Assembly (NCBI GenBank): GCA_947498625.1
Contig: CANMKR010000002.1
Coordinates: 248,001 to 312,000 of the forward strand
DNA length: 64,000 nucleotides
Reading direction: 5' to 3'
From: an uncultured Kangiella sp.
GTDB lineage: Bacteria > Pseudomonadota > Gammaproteobacteria > Enterobacterales > Kangiellaceae
Shown here: positions 15,213-27,692 of the stretch, piece after piece
How positions within the stretch are numbered: position 1 is the stretch's first letter
How the letters are laid out: each line of letters starts with the position of its first letter
Position numbers and translations under genes: made by a program
Notes under the pieces: model-generated
What the model was told of the DNA's origin: nothing
Database searches by the model: none
What the model saw: the letters and a program-made list of their open reading frames with translations, nothing else

Positions 15213-18041
15213 ATGACAACCCGTAGCAAAGTAAATAACGCTGTTAAGATGGCCTTGCTAGCCACCACAGCTGCTACAATTGCTTTGAGCAATCCTCTGA
15301 TTGCCGCAGAGCAAGATGAAGATGAAGATGGTGAAACTAACAAAGTCACTGTTGTTGGCTCACGAATCAAGCGAACTGAAGTTGAAGGCGCAGCTCCTGT
15401 TATCGTTATCAATCAAGATATCGCAACAGAAAAAGGCTTCACAACTGTATTTGATGCATTGAAGAGCTTAAGTATTAACTCAGGCACAACTCAAGGTACT
15501 GAGTTTGCTGGCGGTTTTACTCCTGATCTTCAAACATTGAACTTGCGTGGTTTTGGCGTAGGTAATACTTTGTATTTGATTAATGGTCGTCGTGTAGCGA
15601 ACTATCCGGCTCCGTTTAACTCTGATACAACTACAGTTAACCTAGCAAACATTCCATTTTCAGCTGTTCAGGAAATTCAAATCTTGACTACTGGTGCATC
15701 AGCTATTTACGGTTCAGATGCTGTTTCTGGTGTTATTAACTTAATCTTGAAGAAAGATGTTGATGCCACTTCATTCAACTTAGTAGTTGGAGCTCCTGCG
15801 GAAGCTACAAGTAAAACTAATGTTAGATTCCAAGCTACTACTGGTTTTGATTGGGATTCTGGTAATTTAGTTGCTTCTTATCAATATCGTAAAGATGATC
15901 GTTTGGCAGGTGAAGATTTTGAAGATTTTGATTCAGATTTAGACTATCCATTTGGTCAAGGTGTTTTGTTAAGAAATAACTTAAACCTTAACTATTGGAA
16001 CAACTTTGCTGATCCAACTACTCGTTATATAGATCCGTTACCTGGTACTTGTGAAGCAACCAACAATGGTACCGTTCGCTCTTTACGCCAAGGTGCAGGT
16101 TATTTCTGTGGTTTGGACGGTGCAGGCGATGTAACTTTCCGTAACGAAAGAGAAATTCACAATTTGTTCTTCTATGGTAGCCAACAAATCAATGACGATT
16201 TAGAGTTATTTGCAGATGTGTTGTATGGTCAGAGTGAATCAAGTTCATTTAGAAATGCGCTATTTGTTTCTGAAGACATCTTTGATACTACAAATGTTGT
16301 AAATACTGTGTTTGGTCCTTTCCCTAACTGGTTCTTAGGTCAACGTGGCTTTACGGGTGATGAGTTAGGTCGTGATTTGAGTACGCAAAATGAAGATCAA
16401 AGCTATAGTGTTTCTGTTGGCTTGATTGGTTCTTGGGGCTCTCATGATTGGGAACTAAGCGCTAATTATTCTGCATATGATCTTGATATCGAGAGACCAT
16501 GGTTCAAGTCTGAAGATGTTATTTCTACATTCTTAGGTGATTATCAAGGAACAAGTTTCTTTGGTGATAACTGGTGGTCTGGTACTGGTACATTTGGACT
16601 ACGTGATAACTTATTTACTGCATTAGATGATACTACACGTGCTCTAGTAAATGATGCTATTGGCACAAATCGTTACGGTAATGAAACCAGCACTACTAGT
16701 TTACAATTCGTAATGAGTGGTGACTTGATGGATATGGATGCTGGTCCATTATCTTATGCATTAGTTGGTGAGTATGAAAAGCAAGAGTTTGAATACACTC
16801 CGGATGAGAGAATTGTTCAAGGTCCATTAGAGCCTTATTTAAGAGGCTCTGGCTGGTGGAACCTAACTGGCTATCAAGGTGGTGGTGAGCGTGAGCGTAC
16901 AGCACTTGGTGGTGAGCTTTATATCCCATTGACTGAAACGTTTAACTTAGAATTAGCCGGTCGATTCGATAATTACGATTCTGACTCTTCTTCAATTGGT
17001 ACTCGTTTCACGCCTTCTGCTAAGTTTACTTGGCGTCCATTTGGCGATGATTTCTTGTTCCGCATGGGTTATTCGCAAAGTTATAGAGCTCCAGATTTAG
17101 CACAAGTATTTACTACTACAGGCTTCTTCTCTTCAGGCGTTGATTTGGTTCAATGTCAGGATATCTATATTCAACAAAATGGCTCTGCTGCTGGATTTGA
17201 TCCAGATGGTTGTGATGCTGTAAGCGTATTCGTTCAACGTGTTGGCCCATCTGATGTTGGCGCAGATCCTTTGAAAGATGAAACTGGTTATTCTGCTTGG
17301 GCGGGTTTCTCAGCTGAGATATCTGAAGGTCAAACATTAATGGCTACTTGGAACCGAACTTCTCTTGAAGATTTAGTTCAGACTGAAAGCTTACAAGACA
17401 TCTTGGATGATGAATTTAGATGTGCGACTGACGGCTGTACTGCAGATGTACAAGCTTATGTTGATGCTCGTTTAGATCGTCAAGTTGATCCTACTACAGG
17501 CATTTCTTTTATTACTAGATTTAACGCTTCTCCTGAGAATGCTGATAAGTTAGTAATTGATGCTTTGGATGTGTATTACAACTATGATTTATCTACCGAT
17601 TATGGTCAGTGGAATCTAGATGTTGACTACTCATTTATGATTAAGCGTGAATTCACGCCTCGTAACGGTCAACCAATTGATTTACGTGATGATCCTATCG
17701 CAGGTGGTTGGGTTCCTCGTTCTCGTGTAACTGCTAGTCTTGGTTGGGCGATGAATGACTGGAATGCTCGTTTAACTGGTTTACGTACTGGTTCTACGAC
17801 TTCTAGAAGTGGAGCTCCAGGCCGTGTTAATCCGTACATTCGTTACAATTTATCAGTTGGTTACAACTGGAGCAGCAACTTCGCTACTCGTTTGATTGTT
17901 AACAACGTATTGGATCAAGGTCCTCCTCGTGATTCAACTCACGCATTCTTCCAATTCCCTTGGTATAACATTTTCGCATACCCAGGTGCAGGCATCGGAA
18001 GAGCTTATCAATTAGAATTTGCTTATGAGTTAGAAAATTAA
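15213..18041 (+). CDS. TonB-dependent outer-membrane receptor
   Basis: This is an energised outer-membrane transporter, powered by TonB-ExbBD encoded elsewhere. The 942-residue protein has a signal peptide (ALLATTAATIALSNPLIAAE), an acidic linker and a TonB-box-like VTVVGSRIKR. A plug domain follows (about 50-190; VINQDIATEKGFTTVFDALK, LNLRGFG, YLINGRRV, IYGSDAVSGVINLILK), then a beta-barrel ending in YQLEFAYELEN, consistent with an outer-membrane C-terminal strand. The GSRIKR-type plug is common in the large receptor families of marine gammaproteobacteria and Xanthomonadales, whose ligands include peptides and oligosaccharides. There are no siderophore synthesis genes nearby. The next gene is an exported S9 peptidase, so peptide uptake is the best guess, not a certainty. 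Confidence 0.92.
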   Translation: MTTRSKVNNAVKMALLATTAATIALSNPLIAAEQDEDEDGETNKVTVVGSRIKRTEVEGAAPVIVINQDIATEKGFTTVFDALKSLSINSGTTQGTEFAGGFTPDLQTLNLRGFGVGNTLYLINGRRVANYPAPFNSDTTTVNLANIPFSAVQEIQILTTGASAIYGSDAVSGVINLILKKDVDATSFNLVVGAPAEATSKTNVRFQATTGFDWDSGNLVASYQYRKDDRLAGEDFEDFDSDLDYPFGQGVLLRNNLNLNYWNNFADPTTRYIDPLPGTCEATNNGTVRSLRQGAGYFCGLDGAGDVTFRNEREIHNLFFYGSQQINDDLELFADVLYGQSESSSFRNALFVSEDIFDTTNVVNTVFGPFPNWFLGQRGFTGDELGRDLSTQNEDQSYSVSVGLIGSWGSHDWELSANYSAYDLDIERPWFKSEDVISTFLGDYQGTSFFGDNWWSGTGTFGLRDNLFTALDDTTRALVNDAIGTNRYGNETSTTSLQFVMSGDLMDMDAGPLSYALVGEYEKQEFEYTPDERIVQGPLEPYLRGSGWWNLTGYQGGGERERTALGGELYIPLTETFNLELAGRFDNYDSDSSSIGTRFTPSAKFTWRPFGDDFLFRMGYSQSYRAPDLAQVFTTTGFFSSGVDLVQCQDIYIQQNGSAAGFDPDGCDAVSVFVQRVGPSDVGADPLKDETGYSAWAGFSAEISEGQTLMATWNRTSLEDLVQTESLQDILDDEFRCATDGCTADVQAYVDARLDRQVDPTTGISFITRFNASPENADKLVIDALDVYYNYDLSTDYGQWNLDVDYSFMIKREFTPRNGQPIDLRDDPIAGGWVPRSRVTASLGWAMNDWNARLTGLRTGSTTSRSGAPGRVNPYIRYNLSVGYNWSSNFATRLIVNNVLDQGPPRDSTHAFFQFPWYNIFAYPGAGIGRAYQLEFAYELEN

Positions 18042-18065
18042 GCAATACAATATCGATTGATATAT

Positions 18066-18092
18066 AAAGCCACCCTCGGGTGGCTTTTTTTA
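18066..18092 (+). terminator. Rho-independent terminator after the TonB receptor gene
   Basis: AAAGCCACC (18066-18074) pairs with GGTGGCTTT (18079-18087) around a CTCG tetraloop, followed by a T run. It separates the receptor transcript from the S9 peptidase gene. Confidence 0.9.
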
Positions 18093-18152
18093 TCTTTATT
18101 TTTTTTGAAAAGACAGTAGAATTATTAGTACTTATTAATAAGAGAATAATGT

Positions 18153-20087
18153 ATGAAAAACGTTAGTATTAAAGTAATAATATTCGTATTACTTTTACCA
18201 ATAATCTCTTTTGCGAACACATTACCTGTAAAAGATTTTTTCCAACGTCCGCAAGCAGATCAACTAAGAATATCGCCTGACGGTAAGTATTTGGCGGTAC
18301 GCTCAGAGCAGTCTGATAAAAAACAAGTTTATGTACTTGACCGGAAAACAAAGGAAATTACTCAAAGGTTTGAGTTTACAACTGCTGAAGATGAAGCAGG
18401 TAATTTTTTCTGGGCTAATGATGAGCGTTTAATTGTAGAAATGAATAGAAAGGTTGGAGCCTTGGACCAACCAGCCAGAACGGGTTTTTATTTTGCAGGG
18501 AATGCTGACGGGACTCAGAAAATACAATTGTGGCCTTCTAAGAGAAAAGCAGGAGGTAAGCGAAGAGCCGCACCTCGAGGGTTTTCGATAGTAGATTTAA
18601 TGCCTCAAGACAGCAAAAATATACTTGTTCAAATGTATGATGGAGCTAAACCAGGTATATATCAATTTAATATTTACACTGGTGTTTATACATTACTAGA
18701 AAAAGGTCCAAAAAAACGAGGTCGCTTAGTAATTAATAATAGTGGCGAACCTGTTTTAAGCATTGGTGTTGACGAAGATGATAGGAATATCACTCATGTT
18801 ACAGCTAAGAAAAGTAATGGTGATTGGTATCCGTTTTTATCATTGAACACAACAGAAGGGTTTGTGAGTCCAATTGAATTCGATGATAAAAATAACAAGC
18901 TCATCGCTTTTCTTCAAACTGACGATATAGAAAAAGGTATTTACTCTGTTAATCTAGATAATAAAGACATTGACCTGTTACAGCAGGTAAAAGGCGATGC
19001 AAATATTGAACGCTATATCAGAGAGTTTGAATTTGATAGCGATACAATTGTAGGTATTCAGAGAGAACCTGATTATCCAGTTATTGAGTTCTTCGATAAG
19101 ACCTCTACTAAAGCGAAAATCCAAGCATCTTTTGAAGCTGCTTTCCCTGACCATTTTGTAAGTGTTGGCTCGCCCACGAAAGACGGTAAGCTAGCAATAG
19201 TTTCTGTCAGAAGTGATCAACAAGCTGGGCAATTCTATTTATACGATATCGAAAACAATAAATTAAACTTTGAAATGGGTGCTACTCCTTGGTTGAATGA
19301 AAAATCCATGGCGAGATCTTATCCTATTTCATTTAAAGCTAGGGACGGATTAGATATTAAGGGTTATTTAACATTACCGAATGGCAAACAAAAGAATCTC
19401 CCTATGGTATTGCTAGTTCATGGTGGCCCTTACGGTGTTAAAGATTCATGGCGTTTTGATCCTGAAGCTCAGTTTTTAGCTAATAGGGGTTATGCCGTTT
19501 TGCAAATTAACTACCGCGGCTCAGGTGGTAGAGGTCCTGACTTTGAGTATGATGCATACAAAATGGTTGGTGCTGAAATGCAGGACGACTTAACAGACGC
19601 AACTCTTTGGGCGGTTGAGCAAGGTTATGCAGATAAAAATCGACTTTGTATTTATGGCGGTAGTTATGGTGGCTACGCAGCCCTAATGGGTGTGGTGAAA
19701 GAACCAGATTTGTATAAATGTGCTATCGGCTATGTCGGCCTATATGATATTGACTTGATTAAAAAGTCTGATATCTGGTCTAGAAAGTCCGGCCAGCAAT
19801 TTGCTAGAGAAGCGTGGGGAATAGATGATAAAAACTTTGTCAAAGAGCGCTCCCCAATTTTTCATTTAGATAAGCTAAAAGCTGCCGTTATGATTGTTCA
19901 TGGACGTGATGATCAAAGAGTGCATGTACAAAATGCCTACGATCTTGCGGAAGCTTTGGATAAAAAGGGCCATCCTTATGAGTATATGGTCAAGCCAAAT
20001 GAAGGACATGGTTTTTACGATTTGGATAACAGGATTGAGCTCTATACAAAAATGGAACAGTTTTTGAAAAAACATATTGGGAACTAA
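18153..20087 (+). CDS. Exported S9 family peptidase (prolyl oligopeptidase/acylaminoacyl-peptidase type)
   Basis: This serine peptidase releases dipeptides or acyl-amino acids from short peptides. The 644-residue protein has a signal peptide (VIIFVLLLPIISFANT), an N-terminal WD40-like beta-propeller (about 30-375; first blade with RISPDGKYLAVRS) and a C-terminal alpha/beta-hydrolase domain. The nucleophile is Ser504 in GGSYGGY; Asp586 or Asp587 in HGRDDQRV and His619 in NEGHGF complete the triad. GGPYG and NYRGSGG match the oxyanion region of S9C enzymes. It lies about 110 bases after the TonB receptor but behind a terminator, so the two may be co-regulated rather than co-transcribed. A role in digesting imported peptides in the periplasm is an inference. 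Confidence 0.92.
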   Translation: MKNVSIKVIIFVLLLPIISFANTLPVKDFFQRPQADQLRISPDGKYLAVRSEQSDKKQVYVLDRKTKEITQRFEFTTAEDEAGNFFWANDERLIVEMNRKVGALDQPARTGFYFAGNADGTQKIQLWPSKRKAGGKRRAAPRGFSIVDLMPQDSKNILVQMYDGAKPGIYQFNIYTGVYTLLEKGPKKRGRLVINNSGEPVLSIGVDEDDRNITHVTAKKSNGDWYPFLSLNTTEGFVSPIEFDDKNNKLIAFLQTDDIEKGIYSVNLDNKDIDLLQQVKGDANIERYIREFEFDSDTIVGIQREPDYPVIEFFDKTSTKAKIQASFEAAFPDHFVSVGSPTKDGKLAIVSVRSDQQAGQFYLYDIENNKLNFEMGATPWLNEKSMARSYPISFKARDGLDIKGYLTLPNGKQKNLPMVLLVHGGPYGVKDSWRFDPEAQFLANRGYAVLQINYRGSGGRGPDFEYDAYKMVGAEMQDDLTDATLWAVEQGYADKNRLCIYGGSYGGYAALMGVVKEPDLYKCAIGYVGLYDIDLIKKSDIWSRKSGQQFAREAWGIDDKNFVKERSPIFHLDKLKAAVMIVHGRDDQRVHVQNAYDLAEALDKKGHPYEYMVKPNEGHGFYDLDNRIELYTKMEQFLKKHIGN

Positions 20088-20098
20088 TCCTTACGATA

Positions 20099-20127
20099 AA
20101 AAAGCCCAGCATTTGCTGGGCTTTTTT
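20099..20127. terminator. Bidirectional terminator between the S9 peptidase gene and cysZ
   Basis: AAAGCCCAGC (20101-20110) pairs with GCTGGGCTTT (20115-20124) around ATTT. A and T runs on the two sides give U-tracts in both directions. It serves the two convergent genes and touches the cysZ stop at 20126. Confidence 0.9.
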
Positions 20128-20875
20128 ATCGATGATTTTCAAACCATAATTTAGTTGCTCCACACACAGCGGCAGGCATAACTAATAAATTCACCAGCGG
20201 TAACATGGTCAGTAGCATTACCATAGAACCAAAGCCTAAAGTGCCTGTTCTAGAATTTCTTAACTTTGCTAACATCTCCTCAAAAGGAACCTTATGGTTA
20301 TCCATGGGGTAGTCAATATATTGCACCGACATCATCCAAGCACTAAAAACAAACCAGATAACGGGAAATAGCAATGCTCCTAAGACAGGAACAAATAATA
20401 TTAATAAGCAGGCTAAAGCTCTAGGCAGGTAATACTTTAGTTTGGTCCACTCGCGACCTAGTAGTCTTGGTACATCTTGCATGATCTCTTTAAAGCTTTG
20501 CTCTGGAATCGATGGTTTTCCGCGTAATTTATTCTCGACAGCCTCGGCTAATAAGCCATTAAAGGGTGCAGCTATCCAGTTAGCTATCATGGAGAAGAAG
20601 AAAAAAACGAATAAAACGATAGCAATAATCACTAGCGGCCAAATCAACCAAGAGACCAAAGTCATTATCCATTCAAAAGCACCTAAACCCGTTAGCCAAT
20701 TATTGATACTTAAAGTCCAATCACTCACTTGGCTAATGACATAAATCAAAGCAATAGAAAGTAAAACAAGATTGATACTTAAAGGGATAAAAACATAACG
20801 TTTTATGCCTTTTTGGGTGAGCATTTTAAAACCTTGACCTAGGTAATGGGCTCCTTGGAAACTATTTTGCGCCAT
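20126..20875 (-). CDS. cysZ: Sulfate transporter CysZ
   Basis: This inner-membrane protein brings in sulfate for cysteine synthesis. The 249-residue protein matches the CysZ/EI24 family. It starts with GAHYLGQGFKMLTQKGIKRYVFIPL spread over residues 6-31, has paired long hydrophobic segments (about 28-48 and 65-100), the family loop with FNGLLAEAVENKLRG, and further helices at about 150-185 and 210-235. It is monocistronic, and the only sulfur gene in the window is the distant cysteine-synthase-family gene at 55908. ATG 20875 has no obvious Shine-Dalgarno sequence, but the N-terminal sequence fits the family. Confidence 0.9.
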   Translation of the reverse strand: MAQNSFQGAHYLGQGFKMLTQKGIKRYVFIPLSINLVLLSIALIYVISQVSDWTLSINNWLTGLGAFEWIMTLVSWLIWPLVIIAIVLFVFFFFSMIANWIAAPFNGLLAEAVENKLRGKPSIPEQSFKEIMQDVPRLLGREWTKLKYYLPRALACLLILFVPVLGALLFPVIWFVFSAWMMSVQYIDYPMDNHKVPFEEMLAKLRNSRTGTLGFGSMVMLLTMLPLVNLLVMPAAVCGATKLWFENHR

Positions 20876-21043
20876 TGGGATTTTTTTATTCTTTGGGCTG
20901 TTAATTTGCTTAAAATCATTTAAACTTAAAAGTTAACAACAAGAAAGCTTGATTTTGTAACAGAATGATTTTCAGGGAAGTTGAGCTTGTGCAAATGACA
21001 ATAATAGGCCAGTATAACTGGTTGATTTTTATACGATAATTAA

Positions 21044-24000
21044 ATGCGATTAAAACAAATAAAACTAGCAGGATTCAAGTCTTTCGTAGATCCAACTACG
21101 GTTTCATTGCCCAGTAATCTAACCTCAATAGTAGGTCCTAACGGTTGTGGAAAATCCAACTTGATCGATGCTGTTCGTTGGGTCATGGGTGAGTCTTCTG
21201 CCAAGAATCTTCGTGGCGATGCCATGACTGATGTCATATTCAATGGTTCCACCAGTAGAAAGCCGATCGGTCAAGCCAGTATTGAGTTGGTGTTTGATAA
21301 TTCCGATGGCACTATTCAGGGTGAGTTTGCTAATTACAATGAAATCGCTGTTAGAAGACAAGTTAACAGAGAAGCACAGTCAGCATATTTTTTAAACGGT
21401 ACACGTTGCCGTCGCAAAGACATCACAGACATCTTTCTTGGTACTGGCTTAGGCCCAAGAAGTTACGCCATTATTGAACAAGGCATGATTTCCCGCTTAA
21501 TTGAGTCCAAGCCTCACGAGTTACGGGTGTTCTTGGAAGAAGCTGCGGGTATTTCCAAATACAAAGAGCGTCGCCGTGAGACGGAAAATCGCATTAAGCA
21601 CACTCGCGAGAATCTTGATCGTTTAAGTGATTTACGCGATGAGTTAGGTAAACAACTGGCTCACCTCAAGCGCCAGGCGACTTCTGCCGAGCGCTATAAA
21701 GAATATAAAGCTACTGAACGTCAATTGCGCGCTGAACTTGCTGCTATTCGTTGGCAGGTGTTCAATCAAACCATCGAAAGCCTAGATGAAGCTATCCAAA
21801 AAATGGAAACTGAAGTTGAAGCTAGAGTTGCTGATCAGCGCAAGGCAGATGCAGAAATTGAAAAATCGAGAGATTTGCATACAGAATTAACGGACGTTCA
21901 CTCAGAAGTACAAGGTCGCTTTTATGGTATTGGCGCCGATATTGCTCGTCTTGAGCAAGCTATCGAGCATACTAAACAACAAAAACAGCAATTACTTGAA
22001 GATAAGACTCAGGTTCAGGCTTCATTGGACCGTTTAAGAGATCAATTAAAGTTTGATGAGTCTAAACTTGAAGAGTTAATGACAGAACTGCTGCAATCAG
22101 AACCTGATTTAGAGCTCAAGCAAGGTTTGGTTGAAGAGAAGCAGCAACAATTGCTAGATTTTGAAGAAGGTATGCGCTTGTGGCAACAAGAATGGGATGC
22201 GTTTAATCAACAAGCTTCTGCTAATGCTCAAAAAACCGAAGTTGAGAAAACCAGAATTCAACATCTTGAGTCGCATTTAACCCGCTATGGCAAACGCTTA
22301 GAGCAAGTATCCTCTGAAATAGAAAGCCACCAAGCTGAACCGATCGAAGCCGAAATGCTTAAAATGGCGGAAGAGTTAGGCTTGGTTGAAGAGAAAACTG
22401 AACGGTTAGACGAAGAGGTCGCTTTAGCGGTTGAGCAAATCAATCAGATCCGTCAAAAGCAACGAGAACATAATCAATCTCTTGAGCAAAGTCGCAGTGA
22501 AATCCGCTCTTTGGATTCACGAAAGATTTCGCTAGAAGCGCTACAAAGCGCGGCGCTTGGCAATGATAATGAGTCTGCAATCCAGTGGTTGGAAAAAGAA
22601 AAGATCTTTAATAACAAAAGGCTGGCTCAGCAAATTAAAGTCGATTCTGGCTGGGAGAAAGCTGTTGAAACGGTTCTTGGTGACCATTTAGAAGCGGTAG
22701 TTGCTGACGATTTGAGTAATTATGCGAATTCTCTGTCGGACTTAGTTAGCGGTAAAGTCTTGCTGGTTGAAGCGGTTAATCAAGCAATCAGTCCGGCGGC
22801 AGATACCTTGTTAAGCAAAGTACAAGGTGCAGATTCACTGGCATCACGTTTGAATAAAGTTAAGTTAGCGGATGATCTGTCTGTGGCCTTACGTTTACGC
22901 CAAAGCTTACAAGATGATGAATCGGTTATTACTGCTGATGGTTTATGGATGGGTGCTAATTGGTTAAGAGTCTCGCGCCAAGAAGAAAACCAAAGTGGAG
23001 TTATCGAAAGAGAAGCCCAGTTAGCAGAAATTAATAGCGAATTAGAACAAAAGCAGGCTTTATTTGACGAACTTGAAGCACAAAAAGAATCGCTAGCGGA
23101 TCAGTTAAAACAACAAGAGAGCCAGTGGCAAACCAAACAAGCTCAATTAACTGAAGCCAATAGAACTTATACCGATCTACGAACTAAAGTAGGCTCTCAA
23201 CAAGCAAAATTAGAGCAAACAAAAACTCGTATGGAGCGTTTGCAAAAAGAGCGTAAAGATATAGCACTGCAAATTCAAGAAGATGAACAAGCTTTAGCCA
23301 AAAGTCGCAATCTTATTGAGCAAATGGTTGATGCTATGGCTACTGATACCGATAAACGCGAACACTTGACAGCTGAACGCGAATCAAAGCGTCAGGAATT
23401 GGAAAATAAACGTTTAACGGCTCGTGAAACGAAAGAGCAAGAGCATCAGTTAGCGCTTAGAGTCAGCTCGTTGCAAGCTGAAGTAAATTCAACTCGCTCG
23501 GGTTTTGAGCGAGTTAATAGCCAAATTGGTGACTTAACTGCTAGAAAAGTAGAACTCGATAATCGTTTAAACTTAGATCAAGATCCGACAGAAGAACATA
23601 AGATCGAATTAGAAGCAGCTTTAGAAAAGCGTTTAACGGTCGAAGAAGAGTTACGTCAGGCTCGCAATAAGCTTTCGGAAATTGATGACTCTATGCGTAA
23701 GATAGAACGTCAACGACATGAAGCAGAGCAACAAGCACAAGGTGTTCGCTCACGCTTAGAGAAATTGCGTATGGATTGGCAAGAAGCCACGACTAAGCAA
23801 AATACTCAGACAGAAGTATTGTTAGAAGCGAAACTTGATCCTAGAGATCTAATAAAAGAATTAGACGAGGGCGCTAACGAGGAGCAATGGTTAAGCGAAA
23901 TAGAAACCATTACTGGAAAAATACAAAGGCTGGGTGCTATTAATTTAGCGGCTATTGAAGAGCATAAAGCCCAAGAAGAGCGTAAAGTTTACTTAGATGC

Positions 24001-24544
24001 ACAGAATGATGACTTAACCGATGCGCTAGAAACGTTAGAAGCGGCTATACGAAAAATTGATCATGAAACTCGCACTCGCTTTAAAGAAACTTTTGATAAG
24101 GTTAACAGTGGGGTTCAAGAGTTATTCCCCAAAGTCTTCGGTGGCGGCCATGCCTATTTAGAACTGACAGGCGAAAACCTACTCGATACGGGTGTATCTA
24201 TTATGGCTCGCCCCCCAGGTAAACGTAATTCTACTATTCATTTATTATCAGGCGGTGAAAAAGCGCTGACTGCTATCTCATTAGTATTTTCGATTTTCCG
24301 CTTGAATCCAGCACCGTTTTGTATGTTGGATGAAGTTGATGCACCGTTAGATGATGCGAATGTTGGTCGCTATGCTAATCTGGTGAAAGAGATGAGCGAT
24401 CAGGTACAATTTATTGCTATTACGCACAACAAAATAGCAATGGAAATGGCGCATACATTATTAGGTGTAACCATGAGTGAACCAGGTGTGTCTCGCGTGG
24501 TCTCAGTTGATGTAGAAGAGGCTGCAGCATTAGCTGCTTCGTAA
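21044..24544 (+). CDS. smc: Chromosome segregation protein SMC
   Basis: This is the condensin ATPase that compacts and separates sister chromosomes with ScpA and ScpB. The 1166-residue protein has an N-terminal head with Walker A GPNGCGKSN (about 32-40), long coiled coils (about 170-500 and 650-1000), a hinge domain between them (about 500-640; AIQWLEKEKIFNN, VVADDLSNYANSL) and a C-terminal head with signature LLSGGEKAL and Walker B FCMLDEVDAPLDDAN. Its presence indicates the lineage uses Smc-ScpAB rather than MukBEF. It heads the smc-zipA-ligA cluster familiar from Pseudomonas, with 13 bases to zipA. The start ATG lacks a clear ribosome site but matches the usual SMC start (MRLKQIKLAGFKSF). 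Confidence 0.97.
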   Translation: MRLKQIKLAGFKSFVDPTTVSLPSNLTSIVGPNGCGKSNLIDAVRWVMGESSAKNLRGDAMTDVIFNGSTSRKPIGQASIELVFDNSDGTIQGEFANYNEIAVRRQVNREAQSAYFLNGTRCRRKDITDIFLGTGLGPRSYAIIEQGMISRLIESKPHELRVFLEEAAGISKYKERRRETENRIKHTRENLDRLSDLRDELGKQLAHLKRQATSAERYKEYKATERQLRAELAAIRWQVFNQTIESLDEAIQKMETEVEARVADQRKADAEIEKSRDLHTELTDVHSEVQGRFYGIGADIARLEQAIEHTKQQKQQLLEDKTQVQASLDRLRDQLKFDESKLEELMTELLQSEPDLELKQGLVEEKQQQLLDFEEGMRLWQQEWDAFNQQASANAQKTEVEKTRIQHLESHLTRYGKRLEQVSSEIESHQAEPIEAEMLKMAEELGLVEEKTERLDEEVALAVEQINQIRQKQREHNQSLEQSRSEIRSLDSRKISLEALQSAALGNDNESAIQWLEKEKIFNNKRLAQQIKVDSGWEKAVETVLGDHLEAVVADDLSNYANSLSDLVSGKVLLVEAVNQAISPAADTLLSKVQGADSLASRLNKVKLADDLSVALRLRQSLQDDESVITADGLWMGANWLRVSRQEENQSGVIEREAQLAEINSELEQKQALFDELEAQKESLADQLKQQESQWQTKQAQLTEANRTYTDLRTKVGSQQAKLEQTKTRMERLQKERKDIALQIQEDEQALAKSRNLIEQMVDAMATDTDKREHLTAERESKRQELENKRLTARETKEQEHQLALRVSSLQAEVNSTRSGFERVNSQIGDLTARKVELDNRLNLDQDPTEEHKIELEAALEKRLTVEEELRQARNKLSEIDDSMRKIERQRHEAEQQAQGVRSRLEKLRMDWQEATTKQNTQTEVLLEAKLDPRDLIKELDEGANEEQWLSEIETITGKIQRLGAINLAAIEEHKAQEERKVYLDAQNDDLTDALETLEAAIRKIDHETRTRFKETFDKVNSGVQELFPKVFGGGHAYLELTGENLLDTGVSIMARPPGKRNSTIHLLSGGEKALTAISLVFSIFRLNPAPFCMLDEVDAPLDDANVGRYANLVKEMSDQVQFIAITHNKIAMEMAHTLLGVTMSEPGVSRVVSVDVEEAAALAAS

Positions 24545-24557
24545 ATAGGGTATAAAA

Positions 24558-27507
<2,950 letters not shown>

Positions 27508-27639
27508 TATTTTTAAATCTTGAGTCTTACTAACACCTTATAACCTTTGCAGCTGGTGTTAGCTGCTCCTTTCCTAATAGCCGCCAGTTAGTAACCTTAT
27601 TGCAAAAGGTTTCGTAGAAAACCTAACATAAATCCTGAA

Positions 27640-27668
27640 TTAAAAAGCCCTCAGTAAAGAGAGCTTAT
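27640..27668 (-). terminator. Probable terminator of rne
   Basis: AAGCCCTC (27645-27652) pairs with GAGAGCTT (27659-27666), with one mismatch and loop AGTAAA. A T tract follows on the minus strand, 27 bases past the rne stop. Confidence 0.6.
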
Positions 27669-27692
27669 AAGGTTTGTTATGCTTAACTATTC

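Noticed and set aside
15194-15412. Minus-strand open frame over the start of the TonB receptor gene
   Set aside because: It is a shadow of the signal-peptide region, serine/threonine/valine-rich with no family features or ribosome site.
27530-27562. 8-base inverted repeat after ligA as a terminator
   Set aside because: The loop is 17 bases and no T run follows, so it was not listed as a terminator.
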